Counted from the first letter of the stretch, positions 8,330 through 17,070 are shown. The stretch: 64,000 nucleotides of DNA from Xanthobacter autotrophicus (GCF_043194295.1 NZ_JBAFVK010000006.1); one strand, 5' to 3'. Numbers and translations: made by a program. The notes: a model not told the origin generated them from the sequence alone.

Positions 8330-9343
8330 TCAGCCCCCGAAGGACCGGGCGATGAGGATGGGATCGAAGCCGCCGGCGGTGAAGCTTTCGCCATGGTCGA
8401 TGGCGGTCACCGTCACCCGCGCTGGGGAGAACAGCAGCGGGTCCACCTTGTAGAAGTCGCAGTCATAGCCAGCGAAAATCTCCCCGAACGGCCGGCCATA
8501 GTCGCGGGAGGCAAGCGAGGGCAGTCGCGTGGCGAGGTCCTTTGCGGCCTCCGCCGGGCCGTGGACGAAGAGATGCACGTCGCCGCCATAGAGCACCGCA
8601 TCGTTGGTGCGGCCCATGGCGGTGAGGAAATCGGGGGAGGGCGGGCAGATGGGCGCCGAGCCCACGCCATCGGCGATATGTTCCAGCGGGAAGTGCAGGG
8701 CGTGCGCCTTGTGCAGCGCGACTTCCAGCACCCGCGCCACGATCTGCACCGTGCCGGCCAGCGAACTGGTGGGGGTGAGGATCAGCGTGATGTCGGACGG
8801 CGCCACGGCGCAGCGCGCGGCGATCTCGTCCACCACCTCGGCGGGGGGCACCACGGCGGTTTCCAGCACCAGGACGACCTTTTCACCCCGGTCGCGGTAG
8901 CCGAGTTCCCCATACAGGGTCTCCACCGCCGCGATGGCGCGGCCGGGGCCGGAGCCGAGGGCGAAGAAGTCGCCGGCGGCAAGGCTCCAGCCCGCATACT
9001 GGCTGCCGAGGCAGGCCAGCACGGGGCCTGAGGTGGAGACGCTTGCCAGCGTATCCCAGGGCGAGAAGCGGCCGGTGGGCACCAGCGCGACCCGGCCGAG
9101 GCCGCCGAGGCAGATCTCGGCGATGCGGCGGCCGGCTTCCAGCCCACCGGCGGCGGTGATGCCGGCATCCACGATGAGCGCATCGCGGGGGCCGCGGGAC
9201 ACCTTGAGGCGCAGGGCATCCGCGTCGCGGATCAGGGCCTCCACCAGCGGCGCCACGCAGGTGGCGAGGCTGATCTGCGGGGCGGCATCCACGGGGGTGG
9301 TCAGGGCAGGCGAGGTGGCTTGCGAGGTGGCTTGCGAGGTCAT
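8330..9343 (-). CDS. mch: Methenyltetrahydromethanopterin cyclohydrolase (Mch)
   Basis: Hydrolyses methenyl-H4MPT to 5-formyl-H4MPT in the cytoplasm, the step between MtdB and the Fhc complex. The 337-residue length suits the family. Conserved blocks include DALIVDAGITAAGGLEAGR near residue 47, GLGRVALVPTGRFSPWD near 72, CLGSQYAGWSL near 100, and a late GRPFGEIFAGYDCDFYKVDP. ATG at 9343 has GGGAGA upstream. The extension beyond it is Arg/Pro-rich non-family sequence. Residues 2-12 contain a small duplication (TSQATSQAT) made by a 12-bp tandem repeat at the 5' end of the gene. Confidence 0.95.
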   Translation of the reverse strand: MTSQATSQATSPALTTPVDAAPQISLATCVAPLVEALIRDADALRLKVSRGPRDALIVDAGITAAGGLEAGRRIAEICLGGLGRVALVPTGRFSPWDTLASVSTSGPVLACLGSQYAGWSLAAGDFFALGSGPGRAIAAVETLYGELGYRDRGEKVVLVLETAVVPPAEVVDEIAARCAVAPSDITLILTPTSSLAGTVQIVARVLEVALHKAHALHFPLEHIADGVGSAPICPPSPDFLTAMGRTNDAVLYGGDVHLFVHGPAEAAKDLATRLPSLASRDYGRPFGEIFAGYDCDFYKVDPLLFSPARVTVTAIDHGESFTAGGFDPILIARSFGG

Positions 9344-9438
9344 GGCCGGGTCTCCCGGAGCGGGCGAACGCGGGCGAGCCCCGCGCGGCAGGCGCGGGGC
9401 CGGGCGGGGGAGGACGTGCGGATCTGCATGGCGGCTTC

Positions 9439-10332
9439 CTACGCGTCCAGCTCGCGGGCGAGCTTGAAGATGGCGGGAAGATCGAAGAACAGCGGCGTGT
9501 CGGTCACGCACATCTGCTTCAGCAGTGTGTGCTGCACGGCATATTTCAGGTTGCCGATGGCGAGCGCGCCGATGCCGATGCCGTGGGGCAGCACGGCCGC
9601 CGCATCATGGGCGCCGATGCCGGCGATGCCGGCGGGGGGCACGGCGTTCACGTCCGCTGCAACCAGCAGTCGGGTCGCGGCCTGAAGATGGGCGGCGGTG
9701 AGGATTTCCACCCCTGCCTTGCCGGCGGCGAGCACCACCTCCGCCTCGGGAACGAGCTTCGCCTTTTCCGAGTCGGTCACGGCGGCGGTGCAGGCGAGCT
9801 CGACGCCGAAGCGGGCTTTCAGGTCCTTCGCCTTCTCCTCCACCGCGGCGACCTCGCGATGGCTAACGAGGGTCACGAGCGCCCCCGCCTGGGCGGCGAT
9901 GACGGCGGCGATGGAACCCACCACGCCGGTGGCGCCATAGACCTGCACGGCGACGCCTTCCAGGCCCTTGGGCCTGGTCTTCAGCAAGGCCTGTTCCACC
10001 TTGGCGATCATGGCGGCGGCGGTGGTGAAGGAGCCGGCGGGATCGGGAAAGATGGAAATCTCGAAGGGCGGGAAGATGGAGGCCTTCGCCTCCGCCGCCA
10101 TGTCGAGGGCAAGGGCGGCATCCTTGCCGCCGATGAACAGGCCGGTGCGCGGCGCCGACTGGGGCGCGCGGGAGAACATCATGTCCTGCGTCAGGTCCCG
10201 CACCTCGGCGAGGGCGACGCGGGAATAGGGGGCGATGGTGGTGTAGCCGGCATCCACCGCCATGTTCACGTCGAACGGGCTGACGTGGTTCAAGGGCGTG
10301 ATGATGTGGAGAATGGGGGCGGATTCCGCCAT
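9439..10332 (-). CDS. mtdB: NAD(P)-dependent methylene-H4MPT dehydrogenase (MtdB)
   Basis: Oxidises methylene-H4MPT to methenyl-H4MPT with NAD(P)+. The 297-residue protein has the N-terminal substrate domain ILHIITPLNHVSPFDVNMAVDAGY (residues 7-30) and a Rossmann nucleotide-binding motif, GATGVVGS, at 133-140. ATG at 10332 gives MAESAPILHII; longer in-frame starts add Arg-rich non-family residues. It heads the minus-strand run mtdB, mch, glutamate ligase, ATP-grasp, MfnF-type gene, with gaps of 95, 1 and 38 nt and a final 4-nt overlap. Its promoter must lie in 10333-10550. Confidence 0.95.
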   Translation of the reverse strand: MAESAPILHIITPLNHVSPFDVNMAVDAGYTTIAPYSRVALAEVRDLTQDMMFSRAPQSAPRTGLFIGGKDAALALDMAAEAKASIFPPFEISIFPDPAGSFTTAAAMIAKVEQALLKTRPKGLEGVAVQVYGATGVVGSIAAVIAAQAGALVTLVSHREVAAVEEKAKDLKARFGVELACTAAVTDSEKAKLVPEAEVVLAAGKAGVEILTAAHLQAATRLLVAADVNAVPPAGIAGIGAHDAAAVLPHGIGIGALAIGNLKYAVQHTLLKQMCVTDTPLFFDLPAIFKLARELDA

Positions 10333-10690
10333 GGCGCAGCTCCGTGTCGAGGGAAACATTAGCGGGTGGCTTCGCCCCGGATCGCTCCGGAACTCGGCGG
10401 TTGTTTCCCCGCACGCAGTCGAATGGACAAGACTCTTGAACCAACGCCGCGCGCCGCGCAAGGGCGTTTGAAGCTATCCTTCCGGTGTCTTTGCCGCAGG
10501 ATACCTTTTCCTTGCACTGCGAAAAAACGAGCGGTCGATAACAGTAGGAAAACACCGCAGGATGCTGCGGTGCACGGGCGGGACGTGGGGTCTTTCCCTA
10601 AGGGCGCGAGCGCGGAAGGCCGGGAATGACGATGGTTAAGCGCCTGCGAGGGCCGCAGACGCTCATCCCGCCGCCTCTTCAAGCTCACCC
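10333..10690. other. Intergenic region: mtdB promoter and TonB-receptor terminator
   Basis: 358 bp between the 5' end of mtdB and the 3' end of the TonB-dependent receptor, both on the minus strand. It holds a terminator-like hairpin (10549-10572). The stretch 10500-10560 has A-runs unlike the GC-rich surroundings and is the best place for the mtdB promoter. No gene is supported here. Confidence 0.5.
10549..10572 (-). terminator. Rho-independent-type hairpin after the TonB-dependent receptor
   Basis: Read on the minus strand, CACCGCAG and CTGCGGTG form a perfect 8-bp stem with a 4-nt loop, followed at once by TTTTCC. It lies about 118 nt beyond the receptor stop and upstream of mtdB, so it would separate the two minus-strand transcripts. 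Confidence 0.55.
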
Positions 10691-13183
10691 TCAGAAGGTC
10701 GCCTTCAGTCCGGCGTAGGCCGACAGCGGCTGGCCGGGGGTCTGCATCTGGGCGTTGCTGAGGCCGAGATACTCGGTGTCGAAGAAGGTGCCGTAGGATG
10801 CGTATTTCTGGTTGAACAGGTTGTTGATCAAGCCAAACACCTGGATGTTGGGCGTCACCTGGTAGCTGGTGCGCACATTGGCCACCCAATAGCCTGGCAG
10901 CATCGGGTTGATGTTGGATTCGTCGCCCACATAATACTGGCTCGACACGGCGATCACGTCACCGCCCACCTTCCACTTGTCCGTCACCATGTAGTCGGCG
11001 CCGAACTTCAGGGTCTGGGCCGGGATGCCGGGAATGTGGTCGCCCGGGGTCACGAAGATCTCGCCGTCGGTGGCCAGCGGGTTGTTGGGGGAGGCCAGCG
11101 TTCCCGAGAACTGGAAGGTAGCGTCGATATAGGCGTAGTTGGCGTAGAACTTCCAGGGGCCGTTGGCATATTGCAGCCCGGCCTCGAAGCCCTGCCGGCG
11201 GGTGGCGGGCACGTTGGTGAAATAGCCGTAGCCGGTCTGCTCGCTGGCGAGGGCGATGATGTCGTCGTCGCTGTCCACCCGGTAGAGGCCGAGCTTCCAG
11301 CTCACATTGCCACCGAACAGCTTGCTGGCCCCGCGCAGGCCGGCCTCGTAGGTGTGCGACACTACCTGCTCCAGCGGCGGATCGGCCACCAGGGAATTTT
11401 CCAGCAGGCACGGCCGGTTGGGATCGGCGCAGTTCAGCTCCAGCGGGGTCGGCGCGCGGTTGGATTCCGAATAGCCGCCGTAGGCGGTAACGTCCGACGT
11501 GATCTTGTAGGTGAGGCCGATGACGGGGTTGATGCGCGCGAAGGTGTAGTCGCCATTGAGCTGCGGGCTGGTGCCGCTGGCGTCCTGCATGGTGATCTGC
11601 GCGATGTTGAGGCGCGCGCCCATGGTCAGGGTGGCGCGGTCGGTCATGTCGAAGGCGTTGGTGGCGTAGAGGCCGTAATAGGTGGTGGTGGCGTCCAGGT
11701 TCACCGGCAGGTAGAACACCTGGTATTCTTCTGGCAGCGAATAATTCGGCTTGTTCTGCAAGTAGGTGCCGGTACCGGCCACCCCCAGGGTGTTGATGTC
11801 GGTAATGCCCAGCTCGGTGCTGGATTTGAAGTTGACCGTGCTGTAGTCGACGCTGCCGCCGACGACGAAATAATTGTCGTGGCCGATCAGCTTGTCGGTG
11901 CTGGTCGCCTGCACCGAGCCGCCATACGTGGTGGTGTCGGTCCAGGTGCGGTTGATCACGCCATAGAGCTGGTTTGAGGCCAGCTCGTTGAACGGAATGG
12001 TGTTGCCGCTCTGGTCGTAGAGCACCATCTGGCTGCGGAACGCGGCGTATTGCGGATTGGAGAGGGGATTGCCGCCGCCGGCGGGACCGGTGAACTGGTC
12101 CTCCTCCAGGCACATCTTGGTTTTGCCGACGCCGGGGTTCCACTTGTTGCTGCAGTTCTCGAGGTCGGCGTCGTTGCCGTCCACGTGGGACTGCTTGAAG
12201 CGGCGGACGTAGAGATTGCTCTGCAGCTGCCAGGTGTCGCTGAGGTCGTAGCGGCCGTTGAGGGCCAGCATGCCCATGTCGTTCTGTGTGGTCTGCGGCC
12301 ACGTGTAGACCGAGTTGTAGTCGGCCGCGAGCATCTCCACCGGGGTGGGGCCCACCACGCCGAGGGAATTGCTGGCGGCGCTGGCCACGAGGTGCAGTTC
12401 GCCCTTGTCGCCCTTCCAGCCGAGGTCGCCGTAGAAGCGCGCCAGCTCGGAGGGCGATTGCTTGCGCCAGCCGTCGTCGCGCACCGCGTCGGCGGCGATG
12501 TAGAGGCCGACGCCGTCCTTCTCGCCGCCATACTGGATCGAGCCGCCGATCTGGCCGAATGAGCCGCCCTGCACCGAGCCCTCGAAGCCGTGATAGGTGA
12601 AGCCGTTCTTCATCTGGATGGAGACGGCGCCGCCGAGCGCGTTGAGGCCGAACGCCGGATTGTTGGTAAACACCTCGGCGCGGTCGATGGCGACCTCTGG
12701 AATGAGGTCCCAGTTCACCGTGTCGCCGAACGCCTCGTTGACGCGGATGCCGTTCTGGTAGACCGCGAGGCCCTGCGGCGTGCCCTGCAGCGGGGAGGCT
12801 GCGAAGCCGCGGAAGCGGAAGTCCTGGAAGAAGGCGTTGCCCTGCACGTCGGTGGAATTGGCGCTGGGCGTGTACTGGACCAGGGCGTCGATGGTGGAGA
12901 AGGAATGGAGCCGGTTGAACTCTTCCGCCGAGATGATGGTCACTGTGCTGGGCACCCGGTCCACATCGATGCCGGTTCCGGTGAGGGGCGTGGTGGCCAC
13001 CACCTCCACCGTGGGTAGCTCGACCGTGGTGCCCGTGGACGCAGCTTCGGCGGGTGTGGATTGGGACTGCGCGGGCGCGGATTGCGCGAGCGCCGCCCCC
13101 GACCCGACAAGCGTTGCCGGCAGGGATGCCCCATATAGGCCGAGCGCCACGGCAATGGCCCGCCAGGAAGTTTCCGCCCTCAT
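10691..13183 (-). CDS. TonB-dependent outer-membrane receptor
   Basis: An 830-residue outer-membrane receptor driven by TonB. Residues 1-33 form a signal peptide ending SGAALAQ. A TonB-box-like PTVEVVAT lies near residue 56. The plug domain follows (VPSTVTIISAEEFNRLHSF; DFRFRGFAASPLQGTPQGL; GLNALGGAVSIQMKNG). About 600 residues of beta-barrel end in the terminal Phe typical of barrel proteins (GLKATF). A loop near residues 340-365 holds paired Cys (LENCSNKW, KMCLEE). The substrate is unknown. It diverges from the xoxF operon, and since XoxF enzymes need lanthanides, uptake of a lanthanide chelate is a reasonable inference. Iron-siderophore or PQQ transport cannot be excluded. Confidence 0.9.
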   Translation of the reverse strand: MRAETSWRAIAVALGLYGASLPATLVGSGAALAQSAPAQSQSTPAEAASTGTTVELPTVEVVATTPLTGTGIDVDRVPSTVTIISAEEFNRLHSFSTIDALVQYTPSANSTDVQGNAFFQDFRFRGFAASPLQGTPQGLAVYQNGIRVNEAFGDTVNWDLIPEVAIDRAEVFTNNPAFGLNALGGAVSIQMKNGFTYHGFEGSVQGGSFGQIGGSIQYGGEKDGVGLYIAADAVRDDGWRKQSPSELARFYGDLGWKGDKGELHLVASAASNSLGVVGPTPVEMLAADYNSVYTWPQTTQNDMGMLALNGRYDLSDTWQLQSNLYVRRFKQSHVDGNDADLENCSNKWNPGVGKTKMCLEEDQFTGPAGGGNPLSNPQYAAFRSQMVLYDQSGNTIPFNELASNQLYGVINRTWTDTTTYGGSVQATSTDKLIGHDNYFVVGGSVDYSTVNFKSSTELGITDINTLGVAGTGTYLQNKPNYSLPEEYQVFYLPVNLDATTTYYGLYATNAFDMTDRATLTMGARLNIAQITMQDASGTSPQLNGDYTFARINPVIGLTYKITSDVTAYGGYSESNRAPTPLELNCADPNRPCLLENSLVADPPLEQVVSHTYEAGLRGASKLFGGNVSWKLGLYRVDSDDDIIALASEQTGYGYFTNVPATRRQGFEAGLQYANGPWKFYANYAYIDATFQFSGTLASPNNPLATDGEIFVTPGDHIPGIPAQTLKFGADYMVTDKWKVGGDVIAVSSQYYVGDESNINPMLPGYWVANVRTSYQVTPNIQVFGLINNLFNQKYASYGTFFDTEYLGLSNAQMQTPGQPLSAYAGLKATF

Positions 13184-13714
13184 CGTCCCGCCCTTTGCTT
13201 ATCCGGCGTGAGGACCTGCGCTGGGCTCCGAAGCGCCGTGCGCAGTATCACCGCCGTTTCTTGATTGTGGCAGGATAGTGATTTCAGGTGTTCGGTCAAT
13301 CTTTAGAGTTTTTCGGCGATGCCGAATGGGCAATGATGGGTCACCCAAGCGGTTGCAAGGGTGATCCGGGCGCGAAGACCGCGCAAGATCTCTCATTTTT
13401 CTCTCAGAATGTACGCTCCCCAGGGTGCAGGTCGTGTCTCAGTTCGAAATGGAGCACCGTCTCCACGCCCTCCTCCGCCCGGACACGGCTGTAGCCGGGT
13501 TCTGTTGCCACGGTGCATCCCAGGGGGCACGGACTTGGCCCCCTGACTTGGAGCCCCCTGACTTGGCGCCCCCTGACTTGGCGCCTTGGCGGGGGCGCTG
13601 CGTGACGCCAGGGCATATTCGGCGGACGGGTTTGAACTTCGCGTGGGGCGCCCCGTCTGCTTTCCGATTGCGCGCAACACTCGTTCGCCACAGGGGGACT
13701 GGAGGAGGTTTGCC
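13184..13714. other. Divergent promoter region between the TonB receptor and the xoxF operon
   Basis: 531 bp with no supported gene. It holds the tandem 15-bp repeat at 13532-13589 and an AT-richer stretch at 13260-13320 suited to the receptor promoter. It also holds an imperfect hairpin around 13336-13363 (TGGGTCACCC with GGGTGATCC). Short frames on both strands across 13404-13710 contain the repeat and lack family resemblance, so I leave them out. Confidence 0.5.
13532..13589. repeat. Tandem 15-bp repeat, about 3.7 copies
   Basis: Units GACTTGGCCCCCT (13 bp, 13532-13544), GACTTGGAGCCCCCT (13545-13559), GACTTGGCGCCCCCT (13560-13574) and a degenerate GACTTGGCGCCTTGG (13575-13589). They lie 126 nt upstream of the TTG start of the metallohydrolase that begins the xoxF cluster. 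Confidence 0.85.
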
Positions 13715-14650
13715 TTGACCCTACGGCTATTGCGGCGGCTCGCCGCACTCATCCTCTGCGCGGCGCCGGTTCATGTTGCAGCGCAACCAGAAGCGGAGCC
13801 GTTCGCGGTGAGCGAGGTGGCCCCCGGCGTGTTTGTCCATCAGGCGCCCTATGCCCTGGCGCTGCCGCGCAATCTTGGCTTCGTGGGCAATGCCGGCTTC
13901 GTCGTCGGGCGCGACGGCGTGGCGGTGATCGACACCGGCGGCAGCCTTGAGGCGGGGGAGCAACTGAAGGCGGCGATCCGGCAGAAGACGGCGCTGCCGG
14001 TGCGCTATGTCATCAACACCCACATGCATCCCGATCATGTGCTCGGCAATGCCGCGTTTGTCGGCCCCGGCGTGACCTTCATCGGCCACAGGAACCTGCC
14101 GGAGGCGCTTGCCGCCCGCGCCGAGGCCTATGTGTCCGCCACTGAGCGGCTGGTGGGGCCGGCGGCGGCGGGCACGCGGGTGGTGCTGCCCGACGAGACC
14201 GTGGGCGACACGCGCGACATCGACCTCGGCGACCGGGTGCTGCGTCTGGAAGCCTGGCCCACCGCCCACACCGCCACCGACCTCACCGTGCTCGACGTGT
14301 CCACCGGAACCTGGTTCCTCGGCGATCTCCTGTTCCTCGGCCATGTGCCGGCGCTGGATGGCAAGGCGGCAGGATGGATCGCGCTGATCGAGGAGCTGAA
14401 ACGCCGCCCGGCTGCGCGCGCGGTGCCCGGCCACGGCCCGGCCTCGGTGGCGTGGCCGGCCGCGGTCGAGCCCACGGAGCGTTATCTCAAGCGGCTGGTG
14501 GCCGATGTGCGCGGCATGGTGCGGGAAGGGCGCACTCTCTCGCAGGCGGCGCGGGAGGCGGGGCAGAGCGAGGCGGGCAACTGGCAGCTGTTCGACGATT
14601 TCAACGCCCGCAACGCCACCACAACGTTCCATGAGATGGAGTGGGAATAA
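13715..14650 (+). CDS. Quinoprotein relay system zinc metallohydrolase (secreted MBL fold)
   Basis: A 311-residue metallo-beta-lactamase-fold protein of the subgroup that accompanies PQQ alcohol dehydrogenases. Residues 1-23 form a signal peptide (Arg-rich start, then AALILCAAPVHVAAQ), so it acts in the periplasm. The zinc motif H103-M-H-P-D-H108 is intact, with a later His in AWPTAHTATD and a C-terminal PGHGP. The substrate is not known for the family. The start is read as TTG at 13715 because GGAGGAGG at 13701-13708 precedes it and the signal peptide begins there; an ATG at 13586 would run through the repeat. It is the first gene of the xoxF cluster. Confidence 0.85.
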   Translation: MTLRLLRRLAALILCAAPVHVAAQPEAEPFAVSEVAPGVFVHQAPYALALPRNLGFVGNAGFVVGRDGVAVIDTGGSLEAGEQLKAAIRQKTALPVRYVINTHMHPDHVLGNAAFVGPGVTFIGHRNLPEALAARAEAYVSATERLVGPAAAGTRVVLPDETVGDTRDIDLGDRVLRLEAWPTAHTATDLTVLDVSTGTWFLGDLLFLGHVPALDGKAAGWIALIEELKRRPAARAVPGHGPASVAWPAAVEPTERYLKRLVADVRGMVREGRTLSQAAREAGQSEAGNWQLFDDFNARNATTTFHEMEWE

Positions 14651-14995
14651 TTGTTTCCCGGCGCCGGATGGCGGTTATTGCAGTGCAATAACTACGTATG
14701 CTTACTTCGCAGGTGCAGAACAAAACTCCGGTGGCGGCAGACATTTGGCGTATTGCGTCCGGAGAGAACATTGCTTACGTTCCTCACAGCTTCGGCTTCA
14801 ACAACTCCGTGCGGGGAACGCGGGGTTGGTTCGCAGGCCTGCGGGACGCCAGTCACCGCATGGCTTCATGGCATCACGCCGGTCGTGACACGCTGCCGAA
14901 GTAGATGGAGTCCCCCAAGGCGAAAACAACGCGCTCAGTGCGTTACCCGATCCACGTGTGTGGAGGCGGGCGCGCATCCATCGGAGGAAGCCCGG
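14651..14995. other. xoxF leader/promoter region
   Basis: 345 bp between the metallohydrolase stop and the xoxF ATG. A perfect inverted repeat (14674-14692) lies near its start, and a strong ribosome-binding site (GGAGGAAG at 14983-14990) at its end. The long spacer suggests that xoxF has its own promoter. The xoxF frame is open through the whole stretch, but the translated part has no signal peptide or family match. Confidence 0.6.
14674..14692. promoter_or_regulatory. Perfect 8-bp inverted repeat upstream of xoxF
   Basis: GTTATTGC-AGT-GCAATAAC, a 19-bp palindrome with no mismatch, 24 bp after the metallohydrolase stop and about 300 bp before xoxF. Its AT content and symmetry look like a dimeric regulator operator more than a terminator, since no T-run follows. 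The regulator is unknown. Confidence 0.6.
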
Positions 14996-16801
14996 ATGAG
15001 ACGTCTTTTGGTACTGACCGCCGCGGCGGTGGTCACGGCATTTGCCGGCGCGCCAGCCCGCGCCAATGATAGTGTTCTGAAACTCACCCAAGATCCCAAC
15101 CAGTGGGCGCTCCAGACCGGGGATTACGCTAACACGCGTTATTCCAAGCTGAAGCAGATCACCGCCGACAACGTGGGCAAGCTCCAGGTGTCCTGGACCT
15201 TCTCCACGGGCGTGCTGCGCGGCCATGAAGGCTCGCCGCTCGTGGTGGGCGACGTCATGTATGTGCACACGCCCTTCCCGAACATCGTCTATGCGCTCGA
15301 TCTGAAGAACGAGGGCAAGATCATCTGGAAGTACGAGCCGAAGCAGGATCCCAACGTGATCCCGGTGATGTGCTGCGACACGGTCAATCGCGGCCTCGCC
15401 TATGCCGACGGCAAGGTGTTCCTGCACCAGGCCGACACCAAGGTGGTGGCCCTCGACGCCCAGAACGGCAAGGTGCTGTGGTCGGCGCAGAATGGTGATC
15501 CCAAGAAGGGCGAAACCAACACCGCCACCGTCATCCCGGTGAAGGACAAGCTGCTCGTCGGCATCTCCGGCGGCGAATTCGGCGTGCGCTGTCACATGAC
15601 GGCGTATGATCTCAAGACTGGAAAGCAGATCTGGCGCGCCTATTCCATCGGCCCCGACAGTGACATCCTCGTCGATCCGGAGAAGACCACCGAGCTGGGC
15701 AAGCCCGTCGGCAAGGATTCTTCTTTGAAGACCTGGCAGGGCGACCAGTGGAAGACCGGCGGCGGCTGCACCTGGGGCTGGTATTCGTTCGATCCCCAGA
15801 CCAACCTCGTCTATTACGGCTCGGGTAATCCCTCCACCTGGAACCCCAAGCAGCGTCCCGGCGACAACAAGTGGTCCATGACCGTGTTCGCCCGCGATGC
15901 TGACACGGGCGTCGCCAAGTGGGTCTACCAGATGACCCCCCACGACGAGTGGGATTATGACGGCGTCAACGAGATGATCCTGGTCGATCAGAAGATCGAC
16001 GGCAAGGATCGCTCGCTCCTCGTTCATTTCGACCGCAACGGCTTCGGCTACACGCTGGACCGCAAGACCGGCGATCTGCTGGTGGCCGAGAAGTACGACC
16101 CCGCCGTGAACTGGGCCACGAAGGTGGACATGGACCGCAACAGCCCGACCTTCGGTCGGCCGATGGTCGTTGCCCGCTACTCCACCGAGCACGGCGGCGA
16201 GGATGTCAACACCACCGGCATCTGCCCGGCGGCGCTTGGCACCAAGGACCAGCAGCCCGCGGCCTTCTCGCCGGACACCGGCCTGTTCTACGTGCCCACC
16301 AACCACGTGTGCATGGACTACGAGCCGTTCCGCGTGAGCTACACCCCCGGCCAGCCTTTCGTGGGCGCCACGCTCTCCATGTTCCCGGCGCCGAACAGCC
16401 ACGGCGGCATGGGCAACTTCATCGCGTGGGATGCCCGCCAGGGCAAGATCGTGTGGTCCAACAAGGAGCAGTTCTCCGTGTGGTCCGGCGCGCTCGCCAC
16501 CGCTGGCGGCGTGGTCTTCTACGGCACCCTCGAGGGCTACCTGAAGGCCGTTGACGCCAAGACGGGCAAGGAACTCTACAAGTTCAAGACCCCGTCCGGC
16601 ATCATCGGCAACGTGATGACCTACACCCACCAGGGCAAGCAGTATGTGGCCGTGCTCTCGGGCGTCGGCGGCTGGGCCGGCATCGGCCTCGCGGCCGGCC
16701 TCAACGACCCCAACGCCGGCCTCGGCGCTGTGGGCGGCTATGCGGCCCTGAGCAACTACACCGCTCTCGGCGGACAGCTCACGGTGTTCGCCATCCCGTG
16801 A
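14996..16801 (+). CDS. xoxF: Lanthanide-dependent methanol dehydrogenase XoxF (PQQ)
   Basis: A periplasmic PQQ enzyme oxidising methanol (and formaldehyde) and passing electrons to cytochrome XoxG. 601 residues. Residues 1-22 form the signal peptide (VVTAFAGAPARA). The catalytic/metal signature D320-Y321-D322 is present; the extra Asp322, Ala in calcium MxaF, is the lanthanide ligand. E194 (GGEFGVR) and N278 (GSGNPS) match the other metal ligands, and C126-C127 is the vicinal disulfide over PQQ. Sequence style (VMCCDTVNRGLAY) is closest to the XoxF5 group as I recall it. ATG at 14996 has GGAGGAAG upstream. xoxG follows after 269 nt containing two strong hairpins. Confidence 0.97.
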   Translation: MRRLLVLTAAAVVTAFAGAPARANDSVLKLTQDPNQWALQTGDYANTRYSKLKQITADNVGKLQVSWTFSTGVLRGHEGSPLVVGDVMYVHTPFPNIVYALDLKNEGKIIWKYEPKQDPNVIPVMCCDTVNRGLAYADGKVFLHQADTKVVALDAQNGKVLWSAQNGDPKKGETNTATVIPVKDKLLVGISGGEFGVRCHMTAYDLKTGKQIWRAYSIGPDSDILVDPEKTTELGKPVGKDSSLKTWQGDQWKTGGGCTWGWYSFDPQTNLVYYGSGNPSTWNPKQRPGDNKWSMTVFARDADTGVAKWVYQMTPHDEWDYDGVNEMILVDQKIDGKDRSLLVHFDRNGFGYTLDRKTGDLLVAEKYDPAVNWATKVDMDRNSPTFGRPMVVARYSTEHGGEDVNTTGICPAALGTKDQQPAAFSPDTGLFYVPTNHVCMDYEPFRVSYTPGQPFVGATLSMFPAPNSHGGMGNFIAWDARQGKIVWSNKEQFSVWSGALATAGGVVFYGTLEGYLKAVDAKTGKELYKFKTPSGIIGNVMTYTHQGKQYVAVLSGVGGWAGIGLAAGLNDPNAGLGAVGGYAALSNYTALGGQLTVFAIP

Positions 16802-16828
16802 TCGGACGGATGGCCTGACCCGCGAGCG

Positions 16829-16859
16829 ACGCGTTCCGGAGACACCGTCTCCGGCGCGT
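16829..16859 (+). terminator. Stem-loop after xoxF (first of two)
   Basis: CCGGAGAC-ACC-GTCTCCGG, extended outward by ACGCG/CGCGT with a two-T bulge, beginning 28 nt after the xoxF stop. It is followed by GTTTCC only, so it looks like an attenuating or mRNA 3'-end-protecting structure rather than a complete terminator. Confidence 0.6.
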
Positions 16860-16868
16860 TTCCGGACA

Positions 16869-16906
16869 GGCCGGCACGCCCCCTGACACCAGGCGGCGTG
16901 CCGGCC
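16869..16906 (+). terminator. Stem-loop between xoxF and xoxG (second of two)
   Basis: A perfect 12-bp stem, GGCCGGCACGCC and GGCGTGCCGGCC, around a 14-nt loop, 9 nt after the preceding hairpin. The pair could lower read-through into xoxGJ so that the dehydrogenase is made in excess of its cytochrome. Confidence 0.6.
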
Positions 16907-17070
16907 CCGAAATCGGCACCGCACCCAAGGTTGGACCCCAGTCGGACGCGGGAGCGTGCCGCTGCATCCGTCCGCGCGTGCCTTGGAGCCTTTGCCTTGA
17001 AGCGCACGAGACGGACCCCGCCGCGGCGGTACCGGCTCCAGCCCTTCGTCTGCCCTTTTGGAGAGATCGT

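Noticed and set aside
13184..13520. Possible cobalamin or TPP riboswitch upstream of the TonB receptor
   Set aside because: The conserved core of neither riboswitch could be found on the minus strand; only generic hairpins are present.
13404..13710. Short open frames on both strands around the tandem repeat, with a 13-base match (AGCCGGGTTCTGT) to the 3' end of RNase P RNA
   Set aside because: The frames are made mostly of repeat translation and lack start signals. The 13-base identity with rnpB at 34109 is not accompanied by any other RNase P core element, so it is probably chance or a tiny duplicated piece.
14996..16801. Calcium-dependent MxaF instead of XoxF
   Set aside because: The motif reads Asp-Tyr-Asp rather than Asp-Tyr-Ala, and no mxaI or mxaRSACKL genes are present.
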